The notes: a model not told the origin generated them from the letters alone. Numbered from the stretch's first letter, positions 1 to 9,644 are shown. The stretch: 64,000 nucleotides of DNA from Mycolicibacterium sp. ND9-15 (GCF_035918395.1 NZ_CP142362.1:4253501-4317500); one strand, 5' to 3'. Translations and numbers: made by a program.

Positions 1-210
1 GGTGACGCTGCCACCGGCCTCGCGCACCGGATCGCCCAGACCGATGTCGTCGAGCGCGGCCAACGCGTTGGGCCAGATGCTGATTCCGGCGCCTGAGGAC
101 CTGTCGGCGCGCTCCTCGATGAGCGTCACGTCGTGTCCGCGCTGCTGTAGCGCGACGGCGCTCGCCAGTCCGGCGATGCCCGCGCCGATGACCAGGATCT
201 GCTTCGGCAT
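1..210 (-). CDS. FAD-dependent oxidoreductase/monooxygenase, N-terminal part (runs off the window)
   Basis: Read on the minus strand from an ATG at 210, the frame is open to the window edge and gives 70 residues. It begins MPKQILVIGAGIAGLASA, a Rossmann GxGxxG dinucleotide-binding motif, followed by an acidic residue at the end of the second strand (LIEE) and a GAGISIWPNA stretch typical of class A flavin monooxygenases. Such enzymes bind FAD and NAD(P)H in the cytosol and hydroxylate small aromatic or lipid substrates. The C-terminal two thirds lies outside the window, so the substrate cannot be judged. It is divergent from the peptidase gene at 299. Confidence 0.75.
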   Translation of the reverse strand, partial: MPKQILVIGAGIAGLASAVALQQRGHDVTLIEERADRSSGAGISIWPNALAALDDIGLGDPVREAGGSVT

Positions 211-298
211 GCGTCGAACGTAGCGCGCGAAGCGCGCCGGGTTCACAGGCCGTTCGGCGGCGCCGGTGCCGGCACCCTGGTGTGCTACGAACGGGGGC

Positions 299-2308
299 AT
301 GACCGCGACGGCCCCCGGCACGCCCTTCGACGACCTCGACGAGTACATCGCGCTGCCGCGGGTGTCGGGGCTGGCGCTGTCGCCCGACGGCAGGCGGTTG
401 GTGACCACCGTCGCGGAACTCAACGACAAGAGAACCGAATACGTCAGCGCGGTATGGGAGGTCGACCCCGCCGGGGCGCAACCGGCGCGCCGGTTGACCC
501 GCGGAGCCAAGGGGGAGTCGGCGCCTGCCTTCGCCGCCAACGGCGACCTGCTGTTCGTCGCCGTCCGCCCCACCGCCGACGACGACAAGCCGCCCGCCAA
601 GCTGTGGCGGCTACCGGCGGACGGCGGCGAGGCGGCGGAGGCGCTGTCGCTGCCGGGTGGTGTCGAGGCGGTGCGACCCGCACGGGAGGCTGACGTGGCA
701 GTGGTGCGCTCACCGCTGATGCCCTCGGCGCAGACCATCGGCGAAGACCAACGGCTGCGAGATCTGCGCAAGGACAACAAGATCACCGCGGTCCTGCACA
801 CGGGCTATCCGATCCGGCACTGGGACTCCGATCTCGGGCCGGGTGAACCGCACCTGCTCGGCGTGAATCCGGCTGGTGACCCGCGGGCCGAGGACGTCCG
901 CGATCTGACCGCAGCACCGGGTGGGGCGCTGCGCGACTGCGATTTTGACATCAGCGCCGACGGGTCCTTTCTGGTCACCACGTGGCAACGACCGGCGCCG
1001 GGCGCGTCCCGGCATTCGGTGCTGGTGCGGATCGACTTCGACGGTGGCGAGCGCACGGTGCTGGTGGAAGAACCGGCCGCGGACGTGTGGGGCCCGGCCG
1101 TCTCGCCGGACGGTTCGACGGTCGTCTACCGCCGCGAGACGTTCTCGACGCCCGAGACTGCGCCACGAATCACGTTGGGGTGTCTTCGGTTCGGCGGTGA
1201 ACCGCAGGTGGTCGCCGCCGATTGGGACCGGTGGCCGGCGTCGGTGACATGGCTGCGAGACGGTTCGGCGGTCATCGTGACCGCCGACCAGGATGGCCGG
1301 TCTCCGGTGTTTCGTGTCGATCTCGCCGACGGTGCCGTGACCCAGTTGACGTTCGACGACTACTGCTACTCGGACGTGGTGACCGCACCGGACGGTGCGC
1401 TGTTCGCGTTACGAAGCTCCTATGCCGCGCCGCCTCACCCGGTGCGCATCGATCCCGACGGCGCGATCACCGAACTGCCCTGTGTGGCGTTGCCACCGCT
1501 GCCGGGCACCCTGACCGAGCTCGAGGCGACGGCCGAGGACGGCACGAGGGTGCGTTCGTGGCTCGTGCTGCCGACCGCCGACGGCGAGGCGCCGCTGCTG
1601 CTTTGGATCCACGGCGGCCCCCTGAGCAGCTGGAACGCGTGGTCTTGGCGCTGGAACCCGTGGTTGCTCGCTGCCCGGGGTTACGCGGTGCTGTTACCGG
1701 ATCCGGGGTTGTCGACCGGTTATGGCCAGCGTTTCGTTCAACGCGGCTGGGGGGCGTGGGGCGGCGCCCCGTTCGAGGATTTGATGGCGGCGACGGACGC
1801 CGTGTGCGCGCATCCGCGCATCGATGCGGACAGGACCGCGGCCATGGGCGGCTCGTTCGGCGGCTACATGGCCAACTGGGTGGCCGGCCACACAGACAGG
1901 TTCGACGCGATCGTCACGCACGCCAGTCTCTGGGCGCTCGACCAGTTCGGCGCCACCACCGACTCGTCGTACTACTGGCTGCGCGAGATGACCCGGGAGA
2001 TGGCGCAGACGAACTCGCCGCACCACCACGTCCACCAGATCCGCACACCGATGCTGGTGATCCACGGAGACAAGGACTATCGCGTGCCGATCGGCGAGGC
2101 GCTGCGGCTGTGGTACGAGTTGCTGACGCGCTCCGCGCTGCCCGCCGACGAGGACGGCAACAGCTCGCACCGGTTTCTGTACTTCCCGTCGGAGAACCAC
2201 TGGGTGCTCACCCCGCAGCACGCCAAGATCTGGTATCAGGTCGTGACCGGGTTCCTGGCCCGCCATGTGCTGGGCGAGGACGCCGAGGCGCCCGAGTCGC
2301 TCGGGTAG
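299..2308 (+). CDS. S9 family prolyl oligopeptidase-like serine peptidase
   Basis: This is a 669-residue protein from the ATG at 299; an upstream in-frame GTG at 266 is less likely. The N-terminal ~400 residues show repeated SPDG/DG blade motifs of a beta-propeller (PD40-like). The C-terminal part is an alpha/beta-hydrolase with nucleophile motif GGSFGGY (Ser about 519), an Asp in GDKDYRVP (about 593) and a His in ENHW (about 634). Family members cleave short peptides, the propeller gating the active site. There is no signal peptide, so it is probably cytosolic. The next gene starts 10 bases after its stop, which suggests co-transcription. Confidence 0.85.
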   Translation: MTATAPGTPFDDLDEYIALPRVSGLALSPDGRRLVTTVAELNDKRTEYVSAVWEVDPAGAQPARRLTRGAKGESAPAFAANGDLLFVAVRPTADDDKPPAKLWRLPADGGEAAEALSLPGGVEAVRPAREADVAVVRSPLMPSAQTIGEDQRLRDLRKDNKITAVLHTGYPIRHWDSDLGPGEPHLLGVNPAGDPRAEDVRDLTAAPGGALRDCDFDISADGSFLVTTWQRPAPGASRHSVLVRIDFDGGERTVLVEEPAADVWGPAVSPDGSTVVYRRETFSTPETAPRITLGCLRFGGEPQVVAADWDRWPASVTWLRDGSAVIVTADQDGRSPVFRVDLADGAVTQLTFDDYCYSDVVTAPDGALFALRSSYAAPPHPVRIDPDGAITELPCVALPPLPGTLTELEATAEDGTRVRSWLVLPTADGEAPLLLWIHGGPLSSWNAWSWRWNPWLLAARGYAVLLPDPGLSTGYGQRFVQRGWGAWGGAPFEDLMAATDAVCAHPRIDADRTAAMGGSFGGYMANWVAGHTDRFDAIVTHASLWALDQFGATTDSSYYWLREMTREMAQTNSPHHHVHQIRTPMLVIHGDKDYRVPIGEALRLWYELLTRSALPADEDGNSSHRFLYFPSENHWVLTPQHAKIWYQVVTGFLARHVLGEDAEAPESLG

Positions 2309-2318
2309 CGTCGCGGCT

Positions 2319-3605
2319 ATGAGCGCATCGGAGCCGGAAGGCCGGCGACACCAGACCTCGCAGCGGGAATTCGACATCGTCTTGTATGGGGCCACCGGCT
2401 TCGTCGGGAAGCTGACCGCCGAATACCTGGCGAAGGCGGGTTCGGGGGCCCGCATCGCGCTGGCGGGCCGATCGCGCGACAAGCTGCTCGCGGTGCGAGA
2501 TACATTGGGAGACAACGCACAGTCCTGGCCGCTGATCACCGCGGATGCTTCGCAACCGTCGACGTTGAACGCGATGGCCGCTGCCGCCCAGGCCGTGGTG
2601 ACCACGGTGGGGCCCTACGCCCGCTACGGGCTGCCGTTGGTCGCGGCCTGTGCGGCGGCGGGCACCGATTATGCGGATCTGACGGGCGAGTCGTTGTTCA
2701 TTCGCGAGAGCATCGACCTGTACCACAAACAGGCCGCCGACACCGGCGCGCGCATCGTGCACTCGTGCGGATTCGACTCCATCCCTTCGGATCTCACCGT
2801 TTTCGCCCTGTACCGGCGGGCGCAGCAGGACGCCGCGGGCGAGCTCACCGACACCAACCTGGTGGTACGGGCCTTGAAAGGGGGCGTCTCCGGTGGCACG
2901 GCCGCCTCGATGATCGAGGTCATGCGCGCGGCTTCGTCGGACGCCGAGGCGCGACGGGTGATGAACGACCCCTACACGCTCACCTCGGATCGCGCCGCCG
3001 AACCCGAACTCGGCGGCCAGCCAGACCTGCGCTGGCGGCGAGGCGGCGAGATCGCGCCCGAACTCGAGGGGTATTGGGTGGGACCTTTCGTGATGGCGGC
3101 GGTGAACACTCGAATCGTGCGGCGTAGCAACGCTCTACTCGATTACGCGTATGGGCGTGGGCTGGAGTACGGCGAGCAGATGAGCATGGGCAAGTCGGCG
3201 CTCGCGCCGGTCGCGTCGGCGTTGGCCGCGGCGGGCAATGCGACGACGATGGCGTTGGGCAGCCGCTACTTCCACCGGGTGCCGCGCAAGCTGGTCGATC
3301 GTGTCCTGCCCAAGCCGGGCACCGGCCCGAGCGAACGCACCCGCGAGAACGGCCGTTACACCGTCGAGACGTACACGTCGACCACCACGGGCGCGCGGTA
3401 CCGGGCCGTCATGTCGCAGAAAGGGGATCCCGGCTACAAGGCGACGTCGGTGCTGCTCGGGGAATCCGGGCTGGCGTTGGCGCTGGATCGCGACCGGCTT
3501 TCCGACCTGCGCGGCGTGCTCACGCCCGCCGCGGCGATCGGCGACGCGCTGCTCGCTCGCTTTCCCGCCGCCGGAGTGAGGTTGGAGACGGCCCGCCTCG
3601 GCTGA
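2319..3605 (+). CDS. Saccharopine dehydrogenase-like / trans-acting enoyl reductase family protein
   Basis: The product is 428 residues. It opens with a Rossmann motif after FDIVLYGATGFVGKLTAEYLA and contains the HSCGFDSIPSD segment characteristic of the mycobacterial saccharopine dehydrogenase-like/trans-acting enoyl reductase family. M. tuberculosis has such a gene (Rv2449c) next to valS, which this position matches. A related family member reduces polyketide intermediates in phthiocerol lipid synthesis, but whether this orthologue does so is unknown. The ATG start at 2319 lies 10 bases after the peptidase stop, so the two may form one transcript. Confidence 0.8.
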   Translation: MSASEPEGRRHQTSQREFDIVLYGATGFVGKLTAEYLAKAGSGARIALAGRSRDKLLAVRDTLGDNAQSWPLITADASQPSTLNAMAAAAQAVVTTVGPYARYGLPLVAACAAAGTDYADLTGESLFIRESIDLYHKQAADTGARIVHSCGFDSIPSDLTVFALYRRAQQDAAGELTDTNLVVRALKGGVSGGTAASMIEVMRAASSDAEARRVMNDPYTLTSDRAAEPELGGQPDLRWRRGGEIAPELEGYWVGPFVMAAVNTRIVRRSNALLDYAYGRGLEYGEQMSMGKSALAPVASALAAAGNATTMALGSRYFHRVPRKLVDRVLPKPGTGPSERTRENGRYTVETYTSTTTGARYRAVMSQKGDPGYKATSVLLGESGLALALDRDRLSDLRGVLTPAAAIGDALLARFPAAGVRLETARLG

Positions 3606-3695
3606 TTTCGCTGCGCGGAACCCATGTAGCTCGTGGTCGCGAGGACTATTGTCAGGTTCGCGGTGCAGGATCCCAGCGACGAAGGTAGATGTGTC

Positions 3696-4274
3696 ATGGC
3701 CGATCTCGACGAACTGTTCAATCAGATTCCCACCCAGCAGATCGCGGGCCGGTTGGGCGCCGACGAGAGCGAGGTGAACAACGCCATCCGGACGCTGGTT
3801 CCGGTGCTCGTCGGCGGTTTGCAGCAGAACGCCAGCGATCCCGCCGGCGCGTCGGGTATCGAGTCGGCGGCCACCAACCACGCGGGACTGCTCGACGGCG
3901 GGGTGAGCGTCGACCAGGTGAATGAGGCGGACGGGGCGAGGGCCGTCGCCAAGATCTTCGGTGGCAACGACACCGGCCAGGTCGCCTCGGCGCTTGCCGG
4001 CGGCGGCGCCGGCAACAGCGACCTGATCCAGAAACTGCTGCCGATCCTGACGCCGATCGTGCTCGCCTACATCGGCAGGCAGTTGACGAAGGGGTCGGCG
4101 CCCGAGCAGCAGTCCGGCGGCGGCGGTCTCGGCGACGTGTTGGGTGGCATCCTCGGCGGAGGCAGCGGCGGTGGCGACAACCCGCTCGGCGCCATTCTGG
4201 GCAGCGTGCTCGGGGGCGACAAAGGCGGCGGTCTCGGCGACATCCTCGGCGGGCTGCTCGGCGGCAAGAAGTAG
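3696..4274 (+). CDS. DUF937 (YidB-like) glycine-rich protein
   Basis: A 192-residue protein starts at the ATG at 3696. Residues 1-130 are helical with the DUF937 pattern (MADLDELFNQIPTQQIA, then paired short helices). The last ~60 residues are a glycine-rich tail repeating GLGDxLGGxLGG. No signal peptide or catalytic motif is visible. Function is unknown; the family is widespread and YidB of E. coli is its namesake. A TATTGT box at 3647-3652 could be its promoter. A strong hairpin follows the stop, so it is probably transcribed alone. Confidence 0.7.
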   Translation: MADLDELFNQIPTQQIAGRLGADESEVNNAIRTLVPVLVGGLQQNASDPAGASGIESAATNHAGLLDGGVSVDQVNEADGARAVAKIFGGNDTGQVASALAGGGAGNSDLIQKLLPILTPIVLAYIGRQLTKGSAPEQQSGGGGLGDVLGGILGGGSGGGDNPLGAILGSVLGGDKGGGLGDILGGLLGGKK

Positions 4275-4290
4275 CGCCTCGGTCTGGGAA

Positions 4291-4341
4291 AAGACGAGAA
4301 ATGCCCCTTTTTCCAGCAGGTATCGGGGCACTTCGTGTCTT
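4291..4341 (+). terminator. Intergenic hairpin after the DUF937 gene
   Basis: Arms 4291-4307 and 4325-4341 pair at 14 of 17 positions (AAGACGAGAAATGCCCC against its near complement). The 17-base loop contains a TTTTT run. It sits between the DUF937 stop and the valS promoter and so probably ends the upstream transcript. Confidence 0.5.
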
Positions 4342-4356
4342 CTCGAGCGTCGTTCC

Positions 4357-4362
4357 TAGAAT
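4357..4362 (+). promoter_or_regulatory. -10 box of a probable leaderless valS promoter
   Basis: TAGAAT lies exactly seven bases before the GTG start of valS, so transcription should begin at or next to the start codon. No Shine-Dalgarno sequence precedes the GTG. No T-box-like structure is seen upstream. Confidence 0.5.
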
Positions 4363-4368
4363 TGCGGG

Positions 4369-7020
4369 GTGACCCCCCGCCCCGAATCATCTGCGCAAGC
4401 CCTGCCCAAGTCCTGGGAGCCGGGCGCAGTAGAGAGCGACCTCTATGAGGGCTGGGTCAAGGCCGGCTACTTCACCGCCGACGCGGCCAGCAGTAAGCCG
4501 GGCTACTCCATCGTGCTGCCGCCGCCCAACGTGACCGGCAACCTACACATGGGTCATGCACTGGACCACACGTTGATGGACGCGTTGACCCGGCGCAAGC
4601 GGATGCAGGGGTATGAGGTGCTGTGGCTGCCGGGCATGGACCACGCGGGCATCGCCACGCAGACGGTCGTGGAGAAGCAACTCGCCGTCGACGGCAAGAC
4701 CAAGGAGGACTTCGGCCGCGACCGGTTCATCGAGAAGGTCTGGGACTGGAAGCGGGAGTCGGGCGGCACGATCGGCGAGCAGATGTGCCGTCTCGGCGAC
4801 GGCGTGGACTGGACCCGGGACCGGTTCACCATGGACGAGGGCCTGTCCCGCGCCGTGCGCACGCTTTTCAAGCGACTTTTCGACGCCGGGCTGATCTACC
4901 AGGCCGAGCGCCTGGTCAACTGGTCGCCGGAGCTGGAGACCGCCATCTCCGACCTCGAGGTCAGATACGAGGACGTCGAGGGTGAGCTGGTGTCGTTCCG
5001 CTACGGCTCGCTCGACGACGACGAACCCCACATCGTGGTCGCCACCACTCGCGTCGAGACGATGCTGGGCGACACGGCGATCGCCGTGCACCCCGACGAC
5101 GAGCGCTACCGTGATCTGGTTGGCAAGACGCTGGCCCACCCGTTCATCGACCGCGAGATCGTGATCGTCGCCGACGAGCACGTCGACCCCGAGTTCGGCT
5201 CCGGCGCCGTCAAGGTGACGCCCGCGCACGATCCGAACGACTTCGAGATCGGCCTGCGTCACCGCCTGCCGATGCCGTCCATCATGGACACCAAGGGCCG
5301 GATCGCCGGCACCGGAACCGAATTCGACGGTCAGGACCGCTTCGAGGCGCGGGTCAAGGTGCGCGAGGCGCTGGCCGCCGAGGGCCGCATCGTCGCAGAG
5401 AAGCGGCCGTACGTGCACAGCGTCGGGCACTCGGAGCGCAGTGGTGAGCCCATCGAGCCGCGGCTCTCGCTGCAGTGGTGGGTACGGGTGGAAGCCTTGG
5501 CCAAGGCTGCCGGTGACGCAGTTCGCAACGGCGACACCATGATTCACCCGCCCAGCCTCGAACCCAGGTGGTTCGCGTGGGTGGACAACATGCACGACTG
5601 GTGCATTTCGCGCCAGCTGTGGTGGGGTCATCGCATCCCGATCTGGCACGGACCCGACGGCCAGACCGTGTGCGTCGGCCCCGGCGAGACCCCGCCGGAG
5701 GGCTGGGAGCAGGACCCCGATGTGCTCGACACCTGGTTCTCCTCGGCGCTGTGGCCGTTCGCCACCATGGGCTGGCCCGACCGAACCCCCGACCTGGCGA
5801 AGTTCTATCCGACCACCGTGCTGGTCACCGGCTACGACATCCTGTTCTTCTGGGTGGCACGGATGATGATGTTCGGCACGTTCGTCGCCGACGATTCAGC
5901 GATCACGCTGAACGGGGCCCGCGGCCCGCAGATGCCGTTCGAAAACGTCTTCCTGCACGGGCTGATTCGCGATGAGCATGGTCGCAAGATGAGCAAGTCA
6001 CGCGGTAACGGCATCGACCCCCTGGACTGGGTGGAGGTCTTCGGAGCCGACGCGCTGCGGTTCACGTTGGCGCGGGGCGCAAGCCCCGGCGGTGACCTGT
6101 CGATCGGCGAGGATCACGCCCGCGCGTCGCGCAATTTCGCCACCAAGCTGTTCAACGCCACCCGGTTCGCCCTGATGAACGGGGCCGCACCTGCGCCGCT
6201 GCCCCACGCCGACGATCTCACCGACGCCGACCGGTGGATTCTCGGTCGCATGGAAAAGGTTCGCGCCGAAGTGGATTCGTCGTTCGACGCCTACGAGTTC
6301 AGCCACGCGTGCGAGTCCCTCTACCACTTCGCCTGGGACGAGTTCTGCGACTGGTACGTCGAATTGGCCAAGGTGCAGCTCGCAGAAGGCGCCAACCACA
6401 CTACGGCGGTGCTGGCCTGCGTCCTCGACACGCTGCTCAAACTGCTGCATCCGGTGATGCCGTTCGTCACCGAGGTGTTGTGGAAGAACCTGACCGGTGG
6501 CGAGTCGCTGGTGATCGCCGACTGGCCGACGCCCTCGGGCATCGAACTCGATTCCGTTGCGGCCCGACGGGTCAACGACATGCAGAAGCTCGTCACCGAG
6601 GTGCGCCGCTTCCGCAGCGACCAGGGCCTCAACGACCGGCAGAAGGTGCCCGCCCGGTTGTCCGACATCGACGACGCGGATTTGCAGGCGCAGGCGCCTG
6701 CGGTCCGCTCGCTGGCCTGGCTGACCGACGATGCCGACGGGTTCGCGCCGACGGCGGCGATCGAGGTGCGGCTGTCCCGCGGGACGGTGACCGTGGAGGT
6801 CGACACGTCGGGCACTGTGGACCTGGCCGCCGAGCGGCACCGGCTGGAGAAGGACCTCGCGGCCGCAAAGAAGGAATTGGCCGGCACCACAGGGAAACTC
6901 GGTAACGAGGCGTTTCTGGCCAAGGCGCCTGCGGAGGTGGTCGAGAAGATCCGCGGCCGCAGCCAGATCGCGCAGGAGGAAGTCGACCGCATCGCCGCGA
7001 GGCTCGAGTCGCTGAAATGA
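4369..7020 (+). CDS. valS: Valyl-tRNA synthetase
   Basis: The 883-residue enzyme charges tRNA-Val with valine in the cytosol. The class I signatures are both present: PPPNVTGNLHMGHAL (HIGH motif) near residue 50 and KMSKSRGNGIDP near residue 545. A CP1 editing domain lies between them. Anticodon-binding and C-terminal coiled-coil segments (LAAERHRLEKDLAAAKKEL) complete the full-length bacterial ValRS architecture. GTG at 4369 is chosen because the TAGAAT box is seven bases upstream. The stop overlaps the folC start by ATGA, giving translational coupling as in other mycobacteria. Confidence 0.97.
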   Translation: MTPRPESSAQALPKSWEPGAVESDLYEGWVKAGYFTADAASSKPGYSIVLPPPNVTGNLHMGHALDHTLMDALTRRKRMQGYEVLWLPGMDHAGIATQTVVEKQLAVDGKTKEDFGRDRFIEKVWDWKRESGGTIGEQMCRLGDGVDWTRDRFTMDEGLSRAVRTLFKRLFDAGLIYQAERLVNWSPELETAISDLEVRYEDVEGELVSFRYGSLDDDEPHIVVATTRVETMLGDTAIAVHPDDERYRDLVGKTLAHPFIDREIVIVADEHVDPEFGSGAVKVTPAHDPNDFEIGLRHRLPMPSIMDTKGRIAGTGTEFDGQDRFEARVKVREALAAEGRIVAEKRPYVHSVGHSERSGEPIEPRLSLQWWVRVEALAKAAGDAVRNGDTMIHPPSLEPRWFAWVDNMHDWCISRQLWWGHRIPIWHGPDGQTVCVGPGETPPEGWEQDPDVLDTWFSSALWPFATMGWPDRTPDLAKFYPTTVLVTGYDILFFWVARMMMFGTFVADDSAITLNGARGPQMPFENVFLHGLIRDEHGRKMSKSRGNGIDPLDWVEVFGADALRFTLARGASPGGDLSIGEDHARASRNFATKLFNATRFALMNGAAPAPLPHADDLTDADRWILGRMEKVRAEVDSSFDAYEFSHACESLYHFAWDEFCDWYVELAKVQLAEGANHTTAVLACVLDTLLKLLHPVMPFVTEVLWKNLTGGESLVIADWPTPSGIELDSVAARRVNDMQKLVTEVRRFRSDQGLNDRQKVPARLSDIDDADLQAQAPAVRSLAWLTDDADGFAPTAAIEVRLSRGTVTVEVDTSGTVDLAAERHRLEKDLAAAKKELAGTTGKLGNEAFLAKAPAEVVEKIRGRSQIAQEEVDRIAARLESLK

Positions 7021-8450
7021 CCGATCCGGCGGACCTGCCGGCACCCGCGGACGTCCCGACGCCGGACGAGATCGCGGCGCTCCTGCAAGTCGAGCACCTG
7101 CTCGACCAGCGTTGGCCGGAGACGAAACTCGAGCCGAGCACGGCGCGCATCTCGGCGCTGCTGGAACTGCTCGGCTCGCCGCAGCGTGGCTACCCGGCGA
7201 TCCACATCGCGGGCACCAACGGCAAGACGTCGGTGGCGCGGATGGTCGACGCGCTGCTGACCGCGCTGCACCGTCGCACCGGCCGCACGATTAGCCCGCA
7301 CCTGCAATCGGCCGTCGAACGGATCTCGATCGACGGCAGGCCGATCAGCCCCGCGACCTACGTCGACACCTACCGCGAAATCGAACCGTTCGTGCAGCTG
7401 GTCGACCAGCAGTCCGAGGCGGCCGGTGGCCCGCGCCTGAGCAAGTTCGAGGTGGTGACCGCCATGGCGTTCGCCGCCTTCGCCGACGCGCCGATCGACG
7501 TCGCCGTCGTCGAGGTCGGCCTCGGCGGGCGCTGGGACGCCACGAACGTCGTCAACGCCCCCGTCACGGTGGTCACCCCGATCGGGGTCGACCACGCCGA
7601 GTACCTCGGCGACACCATCGCCGACATCGCCGCCGAGAAGGCGGGGATCATCACCAAGCAGCACGACGATCTCCTACCGACCGAGACGGTCGCGGTTATC
7701 GGCCGGCAGCCGCCCGAGGCGATGGAGGTGCTGCTGGCCCAGGCGGTGCGCGCCGACGCGGCCGTCGCGCGCGAGGACTCGGAGTTCGCGGTGCTGGACA
7801 GGCGGGTCGCAGTCGGAGGGCAGCTGCTCGAACTGCAAGGCCTCGGCGGCCTGTACCCCGAGGTCTTGCTGCCGCTGCACGGCGAACACCAGGCCCACAA
7901 CGCCATCCTGGCGCTGGCGGCCGTCGAGGCCTTCTTCGGCGCCGGGGCGCAGCGCCAACTCGACGTCGAGGCGGTGCGGGCGGGTTTCGCGGCGGTGACC
8001 AGCCCGGGTCGGCTGGAACGGATGCGCAGCGCGCCGACGGTTTTCATCGACGCCGCCCACAATCCGGCGGGCGCCGCCGCGCTGGCGCAGGCTCTGCAGG
8101 AGGAGTTCGATTTCCGCTTTTTGGTCGGCGTCGTGTCGGTGATGGGCGACAAGGACGTCGACGGCATCCTCGCCGCGCTGGAACCCGTGTTCGACCAGAT
8201 CGTAGTCACCCACAACGGGTCGCCACGCGCGCTCGACGTCGAGGCGTTGGCGCTGCTCGCCGAGCAGAGGTTCGGCCCCGAACGGGTGCTGGCCGCCGCC
8301 ACGCTGCCCGACGCGATCGAGACCGCGACGGCGCTGGTCGAGGAGGCCGGCAGCGAAGGGGAACTGTTCGGGGGCGCCGGGATGGTGATCACCGGCTCGG
8401 TCGTCACCGCGGGAGCGGCGCGCACGCTGTTCGGAAAGGACCCGCAATGA
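7017..8450 (+). CDS. folC: Bifunctional folylpolyglutamate/dihydrofolate synthase
   Basis: The 477-residue ligase adds glutamates to folates, and often also makes dihydrofolate from dihydropteroate. It has the Mur-ligase-type ATP loop IAGTNGKTSVAR near residue 65, the VEVGLGGRWDATNV motif near residue 165 and the C-terminal DAAHNPAGA motif near residue 345. Length and motif order match the mycobacterial enzyme. It overlaps valS by ATGA upstream and the DUF4233 gene by ATGA downstream, so all three are likely one operon. Confidence 0.95.
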   Translation: MTDPADLPAPADVPTPDEIAALLQVEHLLDQRWPETKLEPSTARISALLELLGSPQRGYPAIHIAGTNGKTSVARMVDALLTALHRRTGRTISPHLQSAVERISIDGRPISPATYVDTYREIEPFVQLVDQQSEAAGGPRLSKFEVVTAMAFAAFADAPIDVAVVEVGLGGRWDATNVVNAPVTVVTPIGVDHAEYLGDTIADIAAEKAGIITKQHDDLLPTETVAVIGRQPPEAMEVLLAQAVRADAAVAREDSEFAVLDRRVAVGGQLLELQGLGGLYPEVLLPLHGEHQAHNAILALAAVEAFFGAGAQRQLDVEAVRAGFAAVTSPGRLERMRSAPTVFIDAAHNPAGAAALAQALQEEFDFRFLVGVVSVMGDKDVDGILAALEPVFDQIVVTHNGSPRALDVEALALLAEQRFGPERVLAAATLPDAIETATALVEEAGSEGELFGGAGMVITGSVVTAGAARTLFGKDPQ

Positions 8451-8878
8451 CCGCTCCGCCCCCCGACCCCGGCTCCGCGGCTCCCGATCCCGAAGTCGCC
8501 GCGTCGGCTCCAGACCCTTGGCGGAGCTTTCGCGGCGTGATGGCCGGGACGCTCATTCTGGAAGCCATTGTGGTGCTGCTGGCGCTGCCGGTGGTGGGAC
8601 GCATCGGCGGTGGGCTCACAGCGGCCAGCGGCGGTTATCTCGTCGGGCTGGCGGCGGTGTTGGTGCTGCTGACCGGCCTGCAGGGTAGGCCGTGGGCGAT
8701 CTGGGTGAACCTGGCCATGCAGGTGGCACTGATCGCCGGCGTCTTCGTGCACGGCGGGATCGGCTTCATCGGCGTCGTCTTCCTGGTGGTATGGCTGCTG
8801 ATCGCGTACCTGCGTGCCGAGGTGCTGCGCAGGCAGAAGCGCGGCCTCCTGCCCGGACAGCAGCGTCCTGCCGAGTAG
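8447..8878 (+). CDS. DUF4233 membrane protein
   Basis: A 143-residue protein with a proline-rich cytosolic N-terminus and about four hydrophobic segments (residues ~28-50, 58-75, 80-100, 103-122), ending in a basic tail. This is the actinobacterial DUF4233 family, conserved between folC and ndk (Rv2446c position). Function is unknown. Its start overlaps the folC stop (ATGA). Confidence 0.8.
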   Translation: MTAPPPDPGSAAPDPEVAASAPDPWRSFRGVMAGTLILEAIVVLLALPVVGRIGGGLTAASGGYLVGLAAVLVLLTGLQGRPWAIWVNLAMQVALIAGVFVHGGIGFIGVVFLVVWLLIAYLRAEVLRRQKRGLLPGQQRPAE

Positions 8879-8892
8879 TCCGGTTGGGCGGC

Positions 8893-8898
8893 TATTCT
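8893..8898 (+). promoter_or_regulatory. -10 box of a probable leaderless ndk promoter
   Basis: TATTCT is followed by exactly seven bases and then the GTG start of ndk. The spacing equals that seen for valS and predicts a leaderless ndk transcript separate from the folC operon. Confidence 0.5.
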
Positions 8899-8905
8899 GT
8901 CGGCC

Positions 8906-9325
8906 GTGACTGAGCCGACTGAGCGGACCCTCGTGTTGATCAAGCCCGACGGCGTCAAGCGGCGCCTCGTCGGCGAGATTCTCGGCCGAATCGAACGGAA
9001 AGGGCTGACGTTCGCGGCGCTGCAGCTGGTGACCGTCAGCGACGAGTTAGCCCGCAAGCACTACGCCGAGCATGAGGGCAAGCCGTTCTTCGGCTCGCTG
9101 CTCGAATTCATCACGTCGGGCCCGGTGGTGGCGGCCATCGTCGAGGGCCCGCGCGCGATCGCGGCGTTTCGGCAGGTCGCCGGCGGAACCGACCCCGTCG
9201 AGAAGGCCGCCCCCGGCACCATCCGCGGTGACCTGGCGCTGATCACCCAAGACAACCTCGTGCACGGCTCGGATTCGCCGGAGTCCGCGGCGCGCGAGAT
9301 CGAACTCTGGTTCCCCAGCAAGTAG
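8906..9325 (+). CDS. ndk: Nucleoside diphosphate kinase
   Basis: The 139-residue enzyme moves the gamma-phosphate from ATP to other nucleoside diphosphates via a phospho-histidine. The active-site histidine is in NLVHGSDSPESA (about residue 120), and the N-terminal TLVLIKPDGVKR motif is intact. Length is normal for the family. GTG at 8906 is supported by the promoter box seven bases upstream. It lies between folC and rne, as in other mycobacteria. Confidence 0.96.
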   Translation: MTEPTERTLVLIKPDGVKRRLVGEILGRIERKGLTFAALQLVTVSDELARKHYAEHEGKPFFGSLLEFITSGPVVAAIVEGPRAIAAFRQVAGGTDPVEKAAPGTIRGDLALITQDNLVHGSDSPESAAREIELWFPSK

Positions 9326-9644
9326 CGGGTGATTCCGCGATATCACGGCCGCGCTCGCCCAGCCTGGTCGGGCGGGGCGACGTGATGTGGGATACTTGGC
9401 TCGGGTAGCCGGCCGCTAACGGGGGCCGGACGCCCGAATGAAGACTCAGACGTGCGCGACCATCGCCACGCGTGATGCGGCGCCGACCGTCCAGCCATCA
9501 TTCAGACCGGCACCGGGATGGTCCACCAGTGGACCCCCCGGGGCGAGACCACAACAGAGCTCGGGCGAAGTCACCCGGGTCAATAGCGGAAGCCCTCGCG
9601 TGGCCGCGTCAAACACGACGCGCCCGGGGGCTTAAGGAGACTAC
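9326..9644 (+). promoter_or_regulatory. Long leader region of rne
   Basis: This 319-base gap precedes rne. A GATACT box at 9391-9396 is a candidate -10, and CCGGCC/GGCCGG arms just downstream can form a short hairpin. A 65-codon open frame (9438-9635) exists but has no convincing ribosome site. Long leaders on RNase E genes in other bacteria mediate autoregulation; that role here is inference. The rne ribosome site AAGGAG lies just before the GTG at 9645. Confidence 0.45.

Noticed and set aside
4275..4368. A tRNA-sensing T-box leader before valS.
   Set aside because: The gap is only 94 bases, holds a plain hairpin, and the -10 box seven bases before the start codon points to a leaderless transcript.
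9438..9635. A 65-codon ORF in the rne leader as a regulatory peptide.
   Set aside because: No ribosome site, no promoter at its start and an uninformative product; treated as leader RNA.
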